A stretch of 64,000 nt of DNA from Peptoniphilaceae bacterium. Lineage in GTDB: Bacteria > Bacillota > Clostridia > Tissierellales > Peptoniphilaceae. A model generated the notes under the pieces. That model made no database searches, was not told the DNA's origin, and saw only the letters and a list, made by a program, of their open reading frames with translations. This document shows positions 1 to 7,676 of the stretch, piece by piece. Each line of letters begins with the position of its first letter. Within the stretch, counting starts at the first letter, position 1. The stretch is taken from positions 124,001-188,000 of the forward strand of contig CAJUSY010000023.1 in the NCBI GenBank assembly GCA_910589545.1, in the 5' to 3' direction. Made by a program: the position numbers and the translations under genes.

Positions 1-125
1 AACAAAGTTACCAAGAAATCAACTAATATATTCAACGGTATAATCCCAATCCAAGTTACTGGATAAAGCCACACAATCCAGACTGGAAATATCAAATTAT
101 ACAGTTTTACAGATTTTTTGTTCAT
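1..125 (-). CDS. Membrane protein, 3'-truncated by window edge
   Basis: An open frame starts with ATG at 125-123 and runs off the left edge, giving about 41 residues. It begins MNKKSVKLYNLIFPVWIVWL and continues with further hydrophobic residues, so it is an integral membrane protein. Its start overlaps the stop codon of the upstream thiamine-binding gene (TAATG), so translation is probably coupled and the two are cotranscribed. I do not recognise the family from this fragment. The coupling suggests a job linked to the thiamine-binding partner. Confidence 0.7.
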   Translation of the reverse strand, partial: MNKKSVKLYNLIFPVWIVWLYPVTWIGIIPLNILVDFLVTL

Positions 126-427
126 TATTTTAATTTTTTATTTACAGAGTCTAACTTTTGCTCAAATGATGCATCCTTATCTCTTCTGTCATCTATTTTA
201 ATCACAGAATACACCCTATCAACTCCTTCGTTAAAAACAGATTCTTGCATATCGCGAACAGCTTTCAACAATTCGTCGATATCTCCTTGCATCACTGTTC
301 CCATTGGATTCAATTCAACTTTTATATTTTCTTTGTTTCTTACATTGTCATAAGCCTTCGCAACGTATTGTGATAAACTTGTAGTTTGTGTTCCGATTGG
401 AACTAATGTTAATTCTAAAATAGCCAT
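125..427 (-). CDS. MTH1187/YkoF-type thiamine-binding protein
   Basis: 100 aa, the usual length for the MTH1187 (DUF77, Thiamine_BP) family of small cytosolic beta-alpha-beta proteins that bind thiamine or a related ligand. The start (MAILELTLVPIGTQ) and the central NPMGTVMQGD segment, followed by a helix, match the family pattern. A strong AGGAGG lies 6 bases before the ATG and just after the stop of the carboxypeptidase gene, so it follows that gene in an operon. The exact ligand cannot be read from the sequence. Confidence 0.8.
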   Translation of the reverse strand: MAILELTLVPIGTQTTSLSQYVAKAYDNVRNKENIKVELNPMGTVMQGDIDELLKAVRDMQESVFNEGVDRVYSVIKIDDRRDKDASFEQKLDSVNKKLK

Positions 428-437
428 TGTAACCTCC

Positions 438-1307
438 TTATAAATTCTTCAAAATCTTAATCGTATCTTGGATTTGTCCATCCCCTGGATGTTTAATATC
501 ATCAAAATCAACACCCATTACAATGATAATATACTTCTTACCATTTTTCTCAGACAAAGTCGACCAACAAAGCCCTGCTTTTTCCGTAGTACCACTTTTG
601 CCACCAATAATTTTGAAGCCATCTTGATCGTAATCTTTCAATCTCCCAAGAACTGTACTTTCGATTTCAATTCCTTTTGGATGATCTAAAGTTTTAGTAG
701 AAGTGTACTTATCGGTCGTAAAAATCTTGTAAAATTTTTCATTTTTCAATGAATTTTTCAACAAAAACGCCATATCTTTTGCACTCGAATAATGATTATC
801 CTCATCCATTCCCTCAGGATTTTTGAAATTCGTAGTATTCAAACCCATATTCTTTGCGTTTTCGTTCATTAAATCCACAAATTTTTCCTTGGAACCACTT
901 ACATTAATAGCCAAGCTGTCTGCACATTCTCCGGCAGAGGCAAGCATTGTTCCATACAACAAATCGTAGAATGTTGTGGGCTCATTACCATAAAAACCTG
1001 CCATTGAAGCGTTTTGTGCAACAAGTTTTTGGTAGCTTTTCTTATCTATAGGAGCTTTTTTATTGAAATCCTCAATTTTTCCTATAGCTGTATACACCGT
1101 CATCATCTTTGTCAAAGAAGCAGGATACACTTTCTTATCTGGATTTTTGGAGAAAATTTCCTTATCATCATCGATCGAGTAAACGTAAATACAATCCGCA
1201 TTAAAGCTAAGCTTGTCAAATTTATTCTCGTTTACAAATTTGAAAATGAAAAACAATCCAACGACAATCAACAGAGTAATCCCTGCTATCACCAATTTCT
1301 TCTTCAT
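438..1307 (-). CDS. D-alanyl-D-alanine carboxypeptidase (S11 family)
   Basis: 289-aa penicillin-binding-type carboxypeptidase that trims the terminal D-Ala of peptidoglycan stem peptides outside the membrane. An uncleaved N-terminal membrane segment (residues about 4-25) is followed by the catalytic domain: SLTK (S64, nucleophile), SAG (about 125-127) in the place of the usual SxN, and KSG (about 238-240). A longer frame starts at 1328, but that ATG is only about 3 bases past the -10 box TATAAT. The ATG at 1307 has GGTG upstream and is the likely start. It is the first gene of an operon with the thiamine-binding gene. The Gly in SAG is a variant, but small residues at this position occur in related cell-wall carboxypeptidases. 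Confidence 0.85.
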   Translation of the reverse strand: MKKKLVIAGITLLIVVGLFFIFKFVNENKFDKLSFNADCIYVYSIDDDKEIFSKNPDKKVYPASLTKMMTVYTAIGKIEDFNKKAPIDKKSYQKLVAQNASMAGFYGNEPTTFYDLLYGTMLASAGECADSLAINVSGSKEKFVDLMNENAKNMGLNTTNFKNPEGMDEDNHYSSAKDMAFLLKNSLKNEKFYKIFTTDKYTSTKTLDHPKGIEIESTVLGRLKDYDQDGFKIIGGKSGTTEKAGLCWSTLSEKNGKKYIIIVMGVDFDDIKHPGDGQIQDTIKILKNL

Positions 1308-1330
1308 AAATTCACCACGTTTATTCATTA

Positions 1331-1339
1331 CAATTATAC
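1331..1339 (-). promoter_or_regulatory. Extended -10 promoter of the carboxypeptidase operon
   Basis: On the minus strand TGgTATAAT (extended -10) lies just upstream of the first ATG of the frame. It places the transcript start at or near that ATG and argues for the downstream start at 1307. No good -35 box is visible. Confidence 0.55.
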
Positions 1340-1389
1340 CACTAATTTTGGAAAATAAATCTCATTTAACAAATCTTAACATTTTTATC

Positions 1390-1417
1390 TTGACATTATT
1401 TTTTATTTTGATATGAT
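1390..1417 (+). promoter_or_regulatory. Sigma-A-type promoter for the 1468 gene
   Basis: TTGACA (1390-1395), a 16-bp spacer and TATGAT (1412-1417) read toward the small membrane-anchored protein. A GGAGGTG ribosome site follows at about 1456. Confidence 0.65.
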
Positions 1418-1467
1418 TTAGGTAAATAAATGATTTAGTTAATTAATTATATATCGGAGGTGTTTTA

Positions 1468-1857
1468 ATGAAAAAAATAATGATATTCGTAATGATATTC
1501 GTATTGATAATTTTCCTATTAATATATTTCTTTCATACAACTAAAAAAGAAGAAAACGTAGTACAATTGGGAGTAGAATGTGAAATAACAGACGTTAATA
1601 AATCCGACAAAACACTTACAATTATAGGCGCTGATAGTGGCAGAAAAATTATCCAACAAGAGTCAAAAATTGACTGCAAATATTTAGAAAAAGATGGTAA
1701 AATAGTAGAATTTAATTCTTCAAACGAACCAAATATTTTAAAATTTGATGATTTAAAACAATCTGACAGGATTAAAATAAATATAGATGAAAAACAACTT
1801 CAAAACAATAATGAATTTTTGAAAATAAAACAAATCGAATTGTTAAACAAAAACTAG
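1468..1857 (+). CDS. Small membrane-anchored protein of unknown function
   Basis: 129 aa. Residues about 4-23 form one very hydrophobic N-terminal segment, followed by a Lys/Glu-rich, soluble domain of about 100 residues that should face outside. The soluble part alternates short beta-like stretches (VECEITDVNKSDKTLTIIG) and resembles a small OB- or beta-barrel-like fold, but I recognise no family. It has its own promoter (1390-1417), a strong GGAGGTG site and a terminator directly behind it, so it is monocistronic. Confidence 0.7.
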   Translation: MKKIMIFVMIFVLIIFLLIYFFHTTKKEENVVQLGVECEITDVNKSDKTLTIIGADSGRKIIQQESKIDCKYLEKDGKIVEFNSSNEPNILKFDDLKQSDRIKINIDEKQLQNNNEFLKIKQIELLNKN

Positions 1858-1890
1858 AATAAATTGGCTACAACCGCCAGTTATTCTAGT
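1853..1890. terminator. Bidirectional rho-independent terminator
   Basis: ACTAGAATAA pairs with TTATTCTAGT around an inner TGGC/GCCA helix. A T-tract on one side and an A-tract on the other serve the plus-strand 1468 gene and the minus-strand antiporter gene. Confidence 0.8.
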
Positions 1891-1901
1891 TTTTTAATTT
1901 T

Positions 1902-3071
1902 TTATCTTGTTAACAATTTCTTATACAAATTATCCACCATTATCGCTCCAAATGGTGCAGTGATCAAAATAGAAATAACCGCTACAGTCAATGCCATATC
2001 CCCCACCTTCAATCCCATTGATAGAGGAATTGCACCGATTGCTGCTTGAACAGTTGCTTTTGGAGTGTAGGCTATCATGCAGAACAATCTTTCTTTTGGT
2101 GTTAATTTTGTTTTCAAAACAGATGCATACACCCCCATCATTCTGAAAACCAATGCACAAATTACCAAAACAACTACCATAATTCCAGAATTTATCGCGT
2201 ATTTTACATTAACAGTCGCTCCTACTAATACGAACAAGAATATTTCTGCGCCAACCCACAATTTATTGTATTTTTCTGATAATCTTTCAGCCAAATCTTC
2301 GTAAATCTTCTTTACAACCATGGACATCGCCATTATTGCGATTAGTCCCGAAAATGGAATCGGTGTGATTTTTTCCAATTCTAAAAGCAAGAACGAAATG
2401 CTCAACACAATCAACACTTTCACAGTGTCACGCATGTGAAATCTTTTGAAAAATCTCACCAACAAAAATCCTATTCCAGCTCCTATTACACTTCCAATCA
2501 AAATAGAAAAAGGAATGGCGATGAATTTGAACACATTGATGTCTCCTGTTTGTGCGAGAGATGTCAGCGATGTGAACACAACTATGCAGAACACATCGTC
2601 GCAGCTACTTCCTGCCAAAATAAGTTGCGGGATTTTGTGTTCATCTCCGTAGCCTTCTTCAATTAGTCGTATCATTCGTGGAACGACAACTGCAGGAGAC
2701 ACCGCAGCGATAATCGATCCGATTATGAACGCATCCAACACATCCACCTTCAAAAATATCGGTGCTAATATTCCCACAGCGCACATTTCAAAAACTGCCG
2801 GAACGAAACACATTAACACAGCCGGTCGTCCGATTTTTTTCAAATCATCGATGTCCAGTGACAACCCCGCACGAGTCAATATAATTACCAGTGCAATTGT
2901 TCTAATTTCAGATGAAATATCCAAAATTTTCTTGTCAATCAGATTCATGGCGAACGGTCCGAGAGTTATTCCCACGATTAAAAATGCCAATATAGGTGGC
3001 AATTTTATTTTTTTGAAAAATTTTCCTAACAACAAGGACAAAATAATTATTATCGCTATACTTTTTAACAT
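1902..3071 (-). CDS. CPA2/NHA-type cation:proton antiporter
   Basis: 389-aa polytopic membrane protein of the sodium/hydrogen exchanger superfamily with about 12 membrane segments. Visible motifs are SPAVVVP (125-131), the paired aspartates in AGSSCDDV (D158, D159) expected for proton-coupled exchange, and PKATVQAAIG, which is characteristic of the NHA (SLC9B-like) branch. The role would be exchange of protons for a monovalent cation or, given the riboswitch upstream, help with fluoride stress. GGAGGAA precedes the ATG. A fluoride-type riboswitch with a terminator ends about 20 bases before the start, so expression should depend on ligand. The transported ion is not determined by the sequence. 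Confidence 0.85.
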   Translation of the reverse strand: MLKSIAIIIILSLLLGKFFKKIKLPPILAFLIVGITLGPFAMNLIDKKILDISSEIRTIALVIILTRAGLSLDIDDLKKIGRPAVLMCFVPAVFEMCAVGILAPIFLKVDVLDAFIIGSIIAAVSPAVVVPRMIRLIEEGYGDEHKIPQLILAGSSCDDVFCIVVFTSLTSLAQTGDINVFKFIAIPFSILIGSVIGAGIGFLLVRFFKRFHMRDTVKVLIVLSISFLLLELEKITPIPFSGLIAIMAMSMVVKKIYEDLAERLSEKYNKLWVGAEIFLFVLVGATVNVKYAINSGIMVVVLVICALVFRMMGVYASVLKTKLTPKERLFCMIAYTPKATVQAAIGAIPLSMGLKVGDMALTVAVISILITAPFGAIMVDNLYKKLLTR

Positions 3072-3091
3072 AATTCCTCCATTTATATAAT

Positions 3092-3131
3092 AAAAAAGCT
3101 GATGATATCTGTAAAAACAGAAGTCATCAGC
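3092..3131 (-). terminator. Riboswitch-linked terminator
   Basis: GCTGATGA pairs with TCATCAGC, and TCTGT with ACAGA, in a near-perfect hairpin (3098-3131) followed by six T on the minus strand. The 5' arm GCTGATGA is also the conserved 3' segment of the fluoride aptamer, so aptamer and terminator are mutually exclusive. Confidence 0.85.
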
Positions 3132-3180
3132 AAAATTTTTGCGTTTTAGTTACTAACAAGGGAGCACTTCATTCCCCACA
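3117..3180 (-). ncRNA. Fluoride riboswitch aptamer (crcB motif)
   Basis: Read on the minus strand, the hairpin GGGA-AUGAAGUGC-UCCC is followed by a UAAC..AAAACGC joining segment, an A/U-rich helix starting and ending GC, then GCUGAUGACUUCU. This is the order and spacing of the known fluoride aptamer: a 9-nt loop opening with AUG, then GCUGAUGA at the 3' end. The loop segment GAAGU can pair with the downstream ACUUC, which is the family pseudoknot. It begins at the stop codon of the 3182 gene and controls the antiporter by transcription termination. Confidence rests on motif and pseudoknot match; no covariance search was run. Confidence 0.85.
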
Positions 3181-3181
3181 T

Positions 3182-3598
3182 TTATTTCCATGAAAGTTCA
3201 AACTTACCACATGCTTTGTTGTAGTTAAAAACCAAGCGGTATTTCTCGGATTCGTTCAAATAATCAGAAGAATATCCATTCATCTTGTTTAATTCGAACA
3301 CTTTGTTGCCCAATGAATCTATAAGGCTAACAGTAACGTTGCCGCTTTCCAATTCATTGTCCAATTTAAAATCGTAAAATCCACTTTTTTTGACTTTGAA
3401 CACTTTTGTAGCTTTACCGCTAGTTTTTTTCAAACTTGCGTGGATATTATCCTCCAAAATCCCTTGTGTTTGGTAACACCACAAGGCAGACATGCTCCTA
3501 AAATATCCAACTCCATTCATATACATAAAGTATACCACTGCAACAATTGCAATTACCGAAAAAATAATTAAATAGCTCGGCTCACCGGGTAAATCCAT
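3182..3598 (-). CDS. Membrane-anchored protein of unknown function
   Basis: 138 aa with one membrane segment near the N-terminus (residues about 9-27) and a beta-rich extracellular part (segments such as VFKVKKSGFYDFKLDN and GNVTVSLID) that resembles a small beta-sandwich. No family recognised. GGAGGA precedes the start, with a clear promoter behind it (3637-3665). The fluoride riboswitch begins at its stop codon, so its transcript is the natural input to the riboswitch and the antiporter. Whether it also has a role in ion stress is unknown. Confidence 0.65.
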   Translation of the reverse strand: MDLPGEPSYLIIFSVIAIVAVVYFMYMNGVGYFRSMSALWCYQTQGILEDNIHASLKKTSGKATKVFKVKKSGFYDFKLDNELESGNVTVSLIDSLGNKVFELNKMNGYSSDYLNESEKYRLVFNYNKACGKFELSWK

Positions 3599-3636
3599 AA
3601 TAAAAATCCTCCATATATTTCAAAATTTCTGATAAT

Positions 3637-3665
3637 ATTATACCACAACAGAAAGTTTTTTACAA
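3637..3665 (-). promoter_or_regulatory. Promoter for the 3182 gene and the riboswitch-antiporter transcript
   Basis: On the minus strand TTGTAA, a 17-bp spacer and TATAAT with an extended TGg. No comparably good promoter was seen between the 3182 gene and the riboswitch. Confidence 0.7.
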
Positions 3666-3669
3666 TAAA

Positions 3670-5175
3670 CTACAACACCAATTCTTCTAATATTTTGACA
3701 TTTTTTATAACAATAACCTTGGTTCCAATCAAATCGATATATCCAAGCTTTTTGAATTCTCCTAATTTTCTAGTAATAGTTTCTCTTGTAAGTCCAGAAT
3801 AATTTCCAAGTTCTTCTCTGTTCATCGCAAGGTCTAACCTTATTCCATCCTTAGTTTCCACGCCCATTGTATCTTTTAATCGTAATAAAAGCGCCGCAGT
3901 TTTCATAGTAGCATTGCTAGTGGATAATCTTTGCACCAAATCTTCTGCAAGTCTAATTCTTTCGAAACTTTTCTTCAAAATTTTAGTAAGAGCAAGTGGT
4001 GAATTTATCAAATATTTATTGAAAATATCCCTAGGAATCATTATAACTTCACAGTCTGTCAATGCTTGACCCATGTAGATGTATTCCACATCTTCCAAAA
4101 TATTATGACCACCCACAAAATCATTTTCGTGATACAAATACAAAATTTGTTCTCTTCCATCAATCGTATTGTGAAAAACTTTTATCGTACCTTTGTGGAT
4201 TACATACATGTTTTCGGCAAAATCTCCAGGCTTAAAGATGTAGTCTTCTGCTTTTAATTTCAGAAACTTCATTTTTTCAATTGCTTCATCGTAATCGACA
4301 TTGTCAATTCCTTTGAAAAGCTCCACATCTTTTATAGCTTCCAACAAGTATTTTTTATCATCTTCCATATCAAATTGCTCCTCTGTTATTTTCCTAGCTT
4401 GAAAATTCAAAGCCTCATCGCGTCTGCTGTCGCTTACGGTCTTCGCAAATTGTGCATTAACGTATTTTTCAAATTTTTCTGCAACTTTTTTATCCATCGC
4501 TTCGACATTTTCAAGGAAGTATTTCCTACCCAAATTTTTGTATTTATATACTCCCCCTAAATGATATGGTAAAATTTCAATTCTTTCAACCATATTTTTT
4601 ATTTTTCCTAAAGATTCTACAAACTTATCCATTTCTTCGTAGTTATCAGTAAATCCAGGAACCATGACATGTCTCGCCCAAATATTTCCACAAAAACCAT
4701 TAGATTCTAAATTATTTACAAATTCTAGGAAATTCTTGTCTTCCATAAATGTAATTTGTTTGTACAATTTGGAGTCGAAAGCTTTGAAATCAAGTAGCAT
4801 TGTATCTATATATGGAAGAATTTCTGAGTAGTATTTTTTATCGCCAACACCAGATGTATCCAAGCAAGTGTTGAACCCTTCTTGTTTGAGTCTTTTCACC
4901 AATTCTTTTAAGAATTCTCCTTGTAACAGAGGTTCTCCTCCAGAAATCGTGACTCCACCTTCTTGTCCGTGATATGGCTTGTATCTTTTCGCTATTTTTA
5001 TAATTTCATCTACAGTGTATTCTTTTCCACCATGTATGTTTTGAGAATCTGGATTGTGGCAGTAAACGCATTTCAATGGACAACCTTGCAAGAAAAATAT
5101 AGTTCTGTTTCCCGGTCCATCGACAAGTCCCATAGTTTCGATAGAATGCACGTAACCTTTTATTTCATTGTCCAT
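3670..5175 (-). CDS. pflA: PFL-activating radical SAM enzyme fused to a Crp-type regulator
   Basis: 501 aa, about twice the usual 240-250 aa of PflA. Residues 1-245 are a full PFL-activating enzyme: the CX3CX2C cluster (C32, C36, C39) that binds the [4Fe-4S]/SAM site, and GGEP (79-82). It makes the glycyl radical on PflB. Residues about 285-395 form a cyclic-nucleotide-binding-type beta-barrel, and about 415-500 a Crp winged helix with recognition helix TRETITRKL (463-471). R464, E465 and R469 are placed like the DNA-reading residues R180, E181 and R185 of E. coli CRP. The frame is continuous, so this is a true fusion. It lies behind pflB, separated by a hairpin with a T-tract. The effector is unknown. 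Confidence 0.9.
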   Translation of the reverse strand: MDNEIKGYVHSIETMGLVDGPGNRTIFFLQGCPLKCVYCHNPDSQNIHGGKEYTVDEIIKIAKRYKPYHGQEGGVTISGGEPLLQGEFLKELVKRLKQEGFNTCLDTSGVGDKKYYSEILPYIDTMLLDFKAFDSKLYKQITFMEDKNFLEFVNNLESNGFCGNIWARHVMVPGFTDNYEEMDKFVESLGKIKNMVERIEILPYHLGGVYKYKNLGRKYFLENVEAMDKKVAEKFEKYVNAQFAKTVSDSRRDEALNFQARKITEEQFDMEDDKKYLLEAIKDVELFKGIDNVDYDEAIEKMKFLKLKAEDYIFKPGDFAENMYVIHKGTIKVFHNTIDGREQILYLYHENDFVGGHNILEDVEYIYMGQALTDCEVIMIPRDIFNKYLINSPLALTKILKKSFERIRLAEDLVQRLSTSNATMKTAALLLRLKDTMGVETKDGIRLDLAMNREELGNYSGLTRETITRKLGEFKKLGYIDLIGTKVIVIKNVKILEELVL

Positions 5176-5189
5176 AATTTTCTCCCATC

Positions 5190-5213
5190 GTCAAAAAGAG
5201 CATACGAATATGC
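5190..5213 (-). terminator. Intercistronic terminator/attenuator between pflB and pflA
   Basis: Minus-strand stem GCATA-TTCG-TATGC (a UUCG-type tetraloop) followed by TTTTTGA sits between the pflB stop and the pflA ribosome site. A short 5-bp core suggests partial termination, which would give less PflA-Crp than PflB. Confidence 0.6.
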
Positions 5214-5229
5214 CCTTAATAAAATTTAT

Positions 5230-7506
5230 TTATACAAACTCATGGAATGTTCTGTTGATTACATCTAGTTGATGTTCGCGGTCCAATTGGTTAAATCTTA
5301 CAGCGTATCCCGAAACTCTTATAGTTAAGTTTGGATATTTTTCTGGATTTTCCATCGCGTCTTCCAACAATTCACGATCCATTACGTTAACATTCAAATG
5401 GAATGCGTCTTGGTTGAAGTAACCATTCATTGTATTTGTTAAATTGATTATTCTTTCTTCTTCGTTTTTTCCAAGTGCGTTTGGAATTATTGAGAAAGTA
5501 TTTGAAATTCCGTCTTGATTTACATTCTTGTAAGGCATTTTTGCTACAGAGTTTAATGAAGCAAGTGCTCCTGATTTGTCTGCGCCATTCATTGGATTTG
5601 CTCCCGGTGCAAATGGTTCGCCTTTTTTACGTCCGTCTGGTGTGCTACCAGTTTTCTTACCGTAAGTTACATTTGAAGTTATTGTCAACAGACTCAAAGT
5701 GTGTTCTGCGTTTCTGTAAGCTTTTGTTTTTCTCAAAGATTCTATGAAATACTTGCTTATAGCGATAGCCAAATCATCTGCTCTGTCGTCGTCATTTCCG
5801 TATCTTGGGAAATCTCCTTCAACTTCAAAGTCCACTGCCAATCCGTTTTCATCTCTGATTGGTTTTACTTTCGCATATTTTATCGCTGACAATGAATCTG
5901 CTGCAATCGCAATTCCTGCAATACCAAAAGCGATAAATCTGTGAACTTCTGGATCGTGAAGAGCCATTTGTCCTTTTTCGTAAGCGTATTTATCGTGCAT
6001 GTAGTGAATTGTGTTCATAGCGTTCACATAAACTTTCGCAAGTTTATCGATAACTTTTTTGTAGTTAGAAACAACTTTATCGTAATCCAAAATTTCAGAA
6101 TCGTCTCTTTCCATACCGTCGATAACTGTTACGATATCGCCTGTTTTTTTATTTCTGTAAACTTCGTCAACTCCACCATTAATCGAATACAAAAGCGCCT
6201 TCGCAAGATTTGCTCTTGCTCCAAAATATTGCATTTGTTTTCCAACTTGCATTGCTGATACACAACATGCGATTGCATAATCGTCTCCGTAAACATCGCG
6301 CATGACATCGTCATTTTCGTATTGAATGGATGCTGTTTTGATACTCATCATTGAACAGAAATCTTTGAATGCTCGTGGTAATTTGTCTGACCACAACACT
6401 GTCATGTTTGGTTCAGGTGATGTGTCGATGTTAATTAATGTGTGCAAAAATCTGAATGAAGTCTTAGTAACCAAAGTTCTTCCATCATCTCCCATTCCAC
6501 CGATAGATTCTGTAACCCAAGTAGGATCTCCAGCGAATAATTCGTCGTATTCAGGAGTACGCAAATGTCTTACCATTCTAAGTTTGATTACTAATTGGTC
6601 GACCAATTCTTGTGCACGTTCTTCATCTAAGATTCCTTTTTCCATATCTCTTTTGATATAAATATCTAAGAACGCTGTGTTTCTTCCGATTGACATTGCA
6701 GCTCCATTATTTTCTTTTACTGCTGCCAAATATCCGAAATACAACCATTGGACAGCTTCGGTCGCATTCATAGCTGGTCTTGAAATATCAAAACCATAAC
6801 TCATCGCCATGTCCTTTATTTCGTCAAAAGCTCCGATTTGTTCAGAAAATTCTTCACGTCTACGGATTGTTTCTTCAGTAGCATCTCCTGTCAAATTTTC
6901 CTTATCTCTAACTCTCATTGCTTTCAAATAATCGATACCGTACAAAGCAATTCTTCTGTAGTCGCCGATAATTCTTCCTCTTCCGTAAGCATCAGGAAGT
7001 CCTGTCAACAAACCAACTGATCTGAAAGTTCTCATTTCTTTTGTGTAAGCATCAAAAGTTCCTTGGTTGTGCGTTTTTCTGTATTCATTGAATTTTTCTT
7101 TAATAAATGGATCCATTTCCAACCCATAAGCTTTCAATGAATTTTCAACCATTCTGAAACCTCCGTATGGATTCATAATCCTTTTCATTGGCTCGTCAGT
7201 TTGTAACCCAAATATAACTTCGTTATCCTTGTCGATGTATCCTGCATCAAAATTATTAATTCCACTAAATCTTTCAAGGTCAACTTTGATTTTCTTGGAT
7301 TTTACTTCTTCAACGATCATATCGTTTACTTCTTTCCACAAAGTTTTTGTCTTTTGTGTAGGACCTACTAGGAAGCAATCATCTCCCTCGTATGGAGTGT
7401 AGTTTTTTTGAATAAAATCTCTGACATTGATTTCATCTGCCCAATCTCCATCATTAAAGCCTTCCCAAGCTTGTTTGAATTGTTCATTATCAAATAAATT
7501 GCTCAT
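5230..7506 (-). CDS. pflB: Pyruvate formate-lyase
   Basis: 758 aa. Glycyl-radical enzyme that converts pyruvate and CoA to acetyl-CoA and formate in anaerobic fermentation, in the cytoplasm. The catalytic Cys pair is visible in ACCVSAM (C414-C415) and the radical glycine in RVSGYAVRF (G733) near the C-terminus. Length matches the family (about 760). The frame opens at 7530, but those extra codons contain the AAGGAGA ribosome site, so the ATG at 7506 (MSNLFDNEQF) is the start. Its activase follows as the PflA-Crp fusion. A Crp-type operator sits upstream. Confidence 0.95.
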   Translation of the reverse strand: MSNLFDNEQFKQAWEGFNDGDWADEINVRDFIQKNYTPYEGDDCFLVGPTQKTKTLWKEVNDMIVEEVKSKKIKVDLERFSGINNFDAGYIDKDNEVIFGLQTDEPMKRIMNPYGGFRMVENSLKAYGLEMDPFIKEKFNEYRKTHNQGTFDAYTKEMRTFRSVGLLTGLPDAYGRGRIIGDYRRIALYGIDYLKAMRVRDKENLTGDATEETIRRREEFSEQIGAFDEIKDMAMSYGFDISRPAMNATEAVQWLYFGYLAAVKENNGAAMSIGRNTAFLDIYIKRDMEKGILDEERAQELVDQLVIKLRMVRHLRTPEYDELFAGDPTWVTESIGGMGDDGRTLVTKTSFRFLHTLINIDTSPEPNMTVLWSDKLPRAFKDFCSMMSIKTASIQYENDDVMRDVYGDDYAIACCVSAMQVGKQMQYFGARANLAKALLYSINGGVDEVYRNKKTGDIVTVIDGMERDDSEILDYDKVVSNYKKVIDKLAKVYVNAMNTIHYMHDKYAYEKGQMALHDPEVHRFIAFGIAGIAIAADSLSAIKYAKVKPIRDENGLAVDFEVEGDFPRYGNDDDRADDLAIAISKYFIESLRKTKAYRNAEHTLSLLTITSNVTYGKKTGSTPDGRKKGEPFAPGANPMNGADKSGALASLNSVAKMPYKNVNQDGISNTFSIIPNALGKNEEERIINLTNTMNGYFNQDAFHLNVNVMDRELLEDAMENPEKYPNLTIRVSGYAVRFNQLDREHQLDVINRTFHEFV

Positions 7507-7540
7507 ACATATCTCCTTTTTTATTATCAATGATACATTA

Positions 7541-7546
7541 AGTATA
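7541..7546 (-). promoter_or_regulatory. -10 box of the pfl promoter
   Basis: TATACT on the minus strand, with no good -35 box at the usual distance, as expected of an activator-dependent promoter. The inferred transcript start is near 7534. Confidence 0.5.
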
Positions 7547-7567
7547 TGTTAAAACAATTTTAAATAC

Positions 7568-7583
7568 TGTGATTATAATCACT
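7568..7583 (-). promoter_or_regulatory. Crp-type operator at the pfl promoter
   Basis: TGTGA-TTATAA-TCACT matches TGTGA-N6-TCACA in 9 of 10 fixed positions. Its centre (7575.5) lies about 41.5 bp upstream of the transcript start predicted from TATACT, the classic class II activator position. The recognition helix of the nearby PflA-Crp fusion has CRP-like contact residues. Confidence 0.65.
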
Positions 7584-7629
7584 CCATGATATTTTTTATC
7601 ATTCAAATCTTACAATATTTCAATATTAC

Positions 7630-7658
7630 TTGTAAATAACTAAAAAATAGGATATATT
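7630..7658 (+). promoter_or_regulatory. Promoter for the 7677 gene
   Basis: TTGTAA (7630-7635), 17-bp spacer, TATATT (7653-7658). Confidence 0.6.
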
Positions 7659-7676
7659 TTAATTATGGAGGGTTTT

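Noticed and set aside
1902..3071. Fluoride exporter of the CrcB/Fluc type
   Set aside because: The protein is 389 aa with antiporter motifs (paired Asp, PKATVQAA). CrcB is about 130 aa and unlike it.
7507..7530. Eight extra N-terminal residues on PflB
   Set aside because: Those codons contain the AAGGAGA ribosome site, and the family starts at MSNLF.
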